From contig CAZUSA010000005.1 in assembly GCA_964622835.1 (NCBI GenBank), forward strand, positions 1-23,626: a DNA stretch of 23,626 bases, in the 5' to 3' direction. This DNA is from JABIKK01 sp964622835. GTDB taxonomy: Archaea; Nanobdellota; Nanobdellia; SCGC-AAA011-G17; UBA489. Of the stretch, positions 22,263-23,626 are shown piece after piece (positions within the stretch are counted from its first letter, which is position 1; every line of letters starts with the position of its first letter). The position numbers were made by a program, and so were the translations under genes. The notes under the pieces are model-generated. The model had not been told where the DNA came from. It worked only from the letters and a program-made list of their open reading frames with translations, and did no database searches.

Positions 22263-23468
22263 TTACAAGAAATTAAAAAGAACAAAACCAAACATAAACA
22301 CGGAACTTAAGAGTCCAATGAGTGCAAAGACAGAAAATTGTCCTATGTTGAGTGGTGCACGGAACGGTCTTTTCAGTTTTGGTAATTTATATCGTAAAAT
22401 AAGAAGGCTTGCATTAACAACAGCAAAGGTGAGAAAGAGCAAAAGATTGGTGATGTTGGCAACGAGTTCGAGATCGCCAATGTAGGCTAAGAATGCGGTA
22501 ACAATGGCGACAACAATGACTGCTGTTGATGGTGTGTGTGTCCGTTTATGAACAGTGGCAAATGTGGAAGGAAGTGCTTTTTTTCGTGCCATACCATAGA
22601 TTAAACGGGATGTTGTGACCATGGTAATGAGAACAGTATTAGCTGTAGAAAATAATGCAATAATGCCCAATGCCATGAATGCTGGTGAGCCAAGAACGGC
22701 TGCGGCAACATCTGCTAAAGGTGCAGTTGAATTACTTAGTGCATCCCATCCAATAATACTTACAGCTGAAATGGCAACAAGAACATAGACAACTGCTGTT
22801 ATACCAATGGAATACATTAGTCCTAAGGGGATAACACGTTCAGGGTTTTTTGTTTCTTCACGAAGTTTAATAACACTTTCAAATCCCATGTAGGCAAAGA
22901 AGACGAGTGCTGTTGATTTGAAAATACCTGTTAATCCGTAAGGCATAGTAAAATAATTTACGTTGCCAAAGTATTTGACACCAATAAGGATGATAACAAT
23001 GAGTCCAAAGAATTCAATAAAGGTTGAAATAGTATTGAACCAACTTGCTTGTTTAATACCAGCAAAATTAATGAGTGTCATTAATCCTATGAGAAGTAAT
23101 GCTCCAGAAAATAAACTAATATTGATAAGTTGTGTTAAGTATCCTGCAAATCCTAATGCGACAGTTGCTGCACTAAAAACACCAGCGAAGATAATGGCGA
23201 AGGAAATAAACATGGCAAGTGGTTTGTTAAAACTTGCTTTGATGTAATCATATTCTCCAGCATCCCCTTTGAACATGGATGATAATTCTGCATAACTTAA
23301 TCCTGTAAAGAGTGCAATGAGTGCTGAGAAAAGAAAGGCTAACCATGTTGCATTACCAGAATATGATGCAGCCAGTCCAATGAGTGCATAAATGCCTGCA
23401 CCTAAGATAATGCCTACACCTGCTACGGTGACATTGAATAAACCCAGCTCTCTTTTTAGTTGTGGCAT
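22263..23468 (-). CDS. APC-family amino-acid permease
   Basis: A 401-aa membrane protein with about 12 hydrophobic helices. The first helix has GVGIILGAGIYALIG, the substrate- and Na/H-coupling signature of the amino acid-polyamine-organocation superfamily; FFAYMGFESVIKLREETKNP in the middle and SRLIYGMARKKALP later are the other conserved blocks (FxAFxGFE and SRxxYxMARDGxLP in relatives). It would carry an amino acid or related cation into the cell. It is slightly shorter than cationic amino acid transporters of this group. Its TATA box lies about 30 nt before the ATG. Nothing links it functionally to the copper genes downstream. Confidence 0.9.
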   Translation of the reverse strand: MPQLKRELGLFNVTVAGVGIILGAGIYALIGLAASYSGNATWLAFLFSALIALFTGLSYAELSSMFKGDAGEYDYIKASFNKPLAMFISFAIIFAGVFSAATVALGFAGYLTQLINISLFSGALLLIGLMTLINFAGIKQASWFNTISTFIEFFGLIVIILIGVKYFGNVNYFTMPYGLTGIFKSTALVFFAYMGFESVIKLREETKNPERVIPLGLMYSIGITAVVYVLVAISAVSIIGWDALSNSTAPLADVAAAVLGSPAFMALGIIALFSTANTVLITMVTTSRLIYGMARKKALPSTFATVHKRTHTPSTAVIVVAIVTAFLAYIGDLELVANITNLLLFLTFAVVNASLLILRYKLPKLKRPFRAPLNIGQFSVFALIGLLSSVFMFGFVLFNFL

Positions 23469-23493
23469 GACCTACATTTTTTGGTAGAAGGGA

Positions 23494-23502
23494 CTTATAT
23501 AG
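23494..23502 (-). promoter_or_regulatory. TATA box of the permease gene
   Basis: On the - strand CTATATAAG is centred about 30 nt before ATG 23468, leaving a leader of only a few nucleotides. Confidence 0.5.
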
Positions 23503-23520
23503 GTTTATGTTGACACAATC

Positions 23521-23528
23521 TTTATATA
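23521..23528 (+). promoter_or_regulatory. TATA box of tRNA-Gly
   Basis: TTTATATA is centred about 29 nt before the first tRNA base, the usual archaeal tRNA promoter position. Confidence 0.5.
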
Positions 23529-23553
23529 GCGTTTATTGGTGGTTTTTACTCAT

Positions 23554-23625
23554 GCGGTGGTAGTATAGTGGTTAGTATCTTACGTTGCCAACGTAGGGAC
23601 CCGGGTTCAAATCCCGGCCGCCGCA
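23554..23625 (+). tRNA. tRNA-Gly (anticodon GCC)
   Basis: Full cloverleaf: acceptor GCGGTGG pairs with CCGCCGC (one G-U), a short D stem GTAT/GTAT, anticodon stem TTACG/CGTAG with loop TTGCCAA (anticodon GCC, reading Gly GGC/GGU), and T arm CCGGG-TTCAAAT-CCCGG. Discriminator base A at 23625. Only one base follows before the window ends, so an encoded CCA cannot be judged, but the next base is T, which argues against it. No intron. Confidence 0.95.
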
Positions 23626-23626
23626 T

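Overview
The window looks like archaeal chromosome, most plausibly from a DPANN lineage such as Woesearchaeota or Pacearchaeota; the archaeal call is fairly firm, the lineage is a guess. The sequence is AT-rich. Most transcription units have a TTTATATA-like TATA box centred about 24-31 nt before the start codon and no Shine-Dalgarno sequence, the pattern of leaderless archaeal transcripts. TruD, a COG2512-like membrane-bound winged-helix regulator and a DUF4346-like protein agree with this. It is draft sequence with three 100-N gaps. Two gaps (1912-2011 and 9187-9286) are flanked by identical 55-bp sequences, and deleting the Ns plus one copy restores an open gene both times. The third (16042-16141) has no duplicated flanks and really lacks sequence.

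Left part (1-4515, mostly + strand): a small LMW-phosphatase-like protein, a broken YrdC/Sua5 fragment, a DEAD-box RNA helicase with an Arg/Ser-repeat tail, a Met-rich exported multicopper oxidase and a YdeI-like protein. Positions 4520-8744 hold a large secreted subtilase and a sugar-phosphate-isomerase-like cupin (-), a YceI-like lipoprotein (+), and a three-gene operon (-) of DUF4346-like, bacilliredoxin and a 39-aa DUF5522-like Cys protein. Palindromic TATA boxes at 641-650 and 7263-7272 appear to serve divergent genes.

Middle (8825-15736): a WecG/TagA glycosyltransferase overlapping TruD, a mini SPFH-like membrane protein, a HAD hydrolase, a secreted metallophosphoesterase, an ABC exporter (-) and a zinc-ribbon mini-protein followed by a hairpin/T-tract terminator.

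Right part (15832-22228, all on the - strand) is a coherent copper/redox island. In transcription order it holds a two-TM winged-helix regulator with Cys/His/Met residues in its predicted outer loop, a Cys-rich membrane protein ending in MVGGC, a 72-aa membrane protein also ending in MVGGC, a DUF411 lipoprotein, an 8-Cys exported protein, an exported cupredoxin broken by one base at an A8 tract, the Cu(I) ATPase CopA, and a lipoprotein MsrA-MsrB. Inverted repeats sharing the half-site AAACTA/TAGTTT lie before the Cys-rich operon and before copA and may be operators of the regulator. The proposed flow is: the regulator senses periplasm-side metal, the small Cys proteins and the cupredoxin bind or pass copper, CopA exports it, the distant multicopper oxidase could oxidise Cu(I), and MsrAB repairs oxidised methionines. 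An APC amino-acid permease (-) and tRNA-Gly(GCC) (+) close the window.
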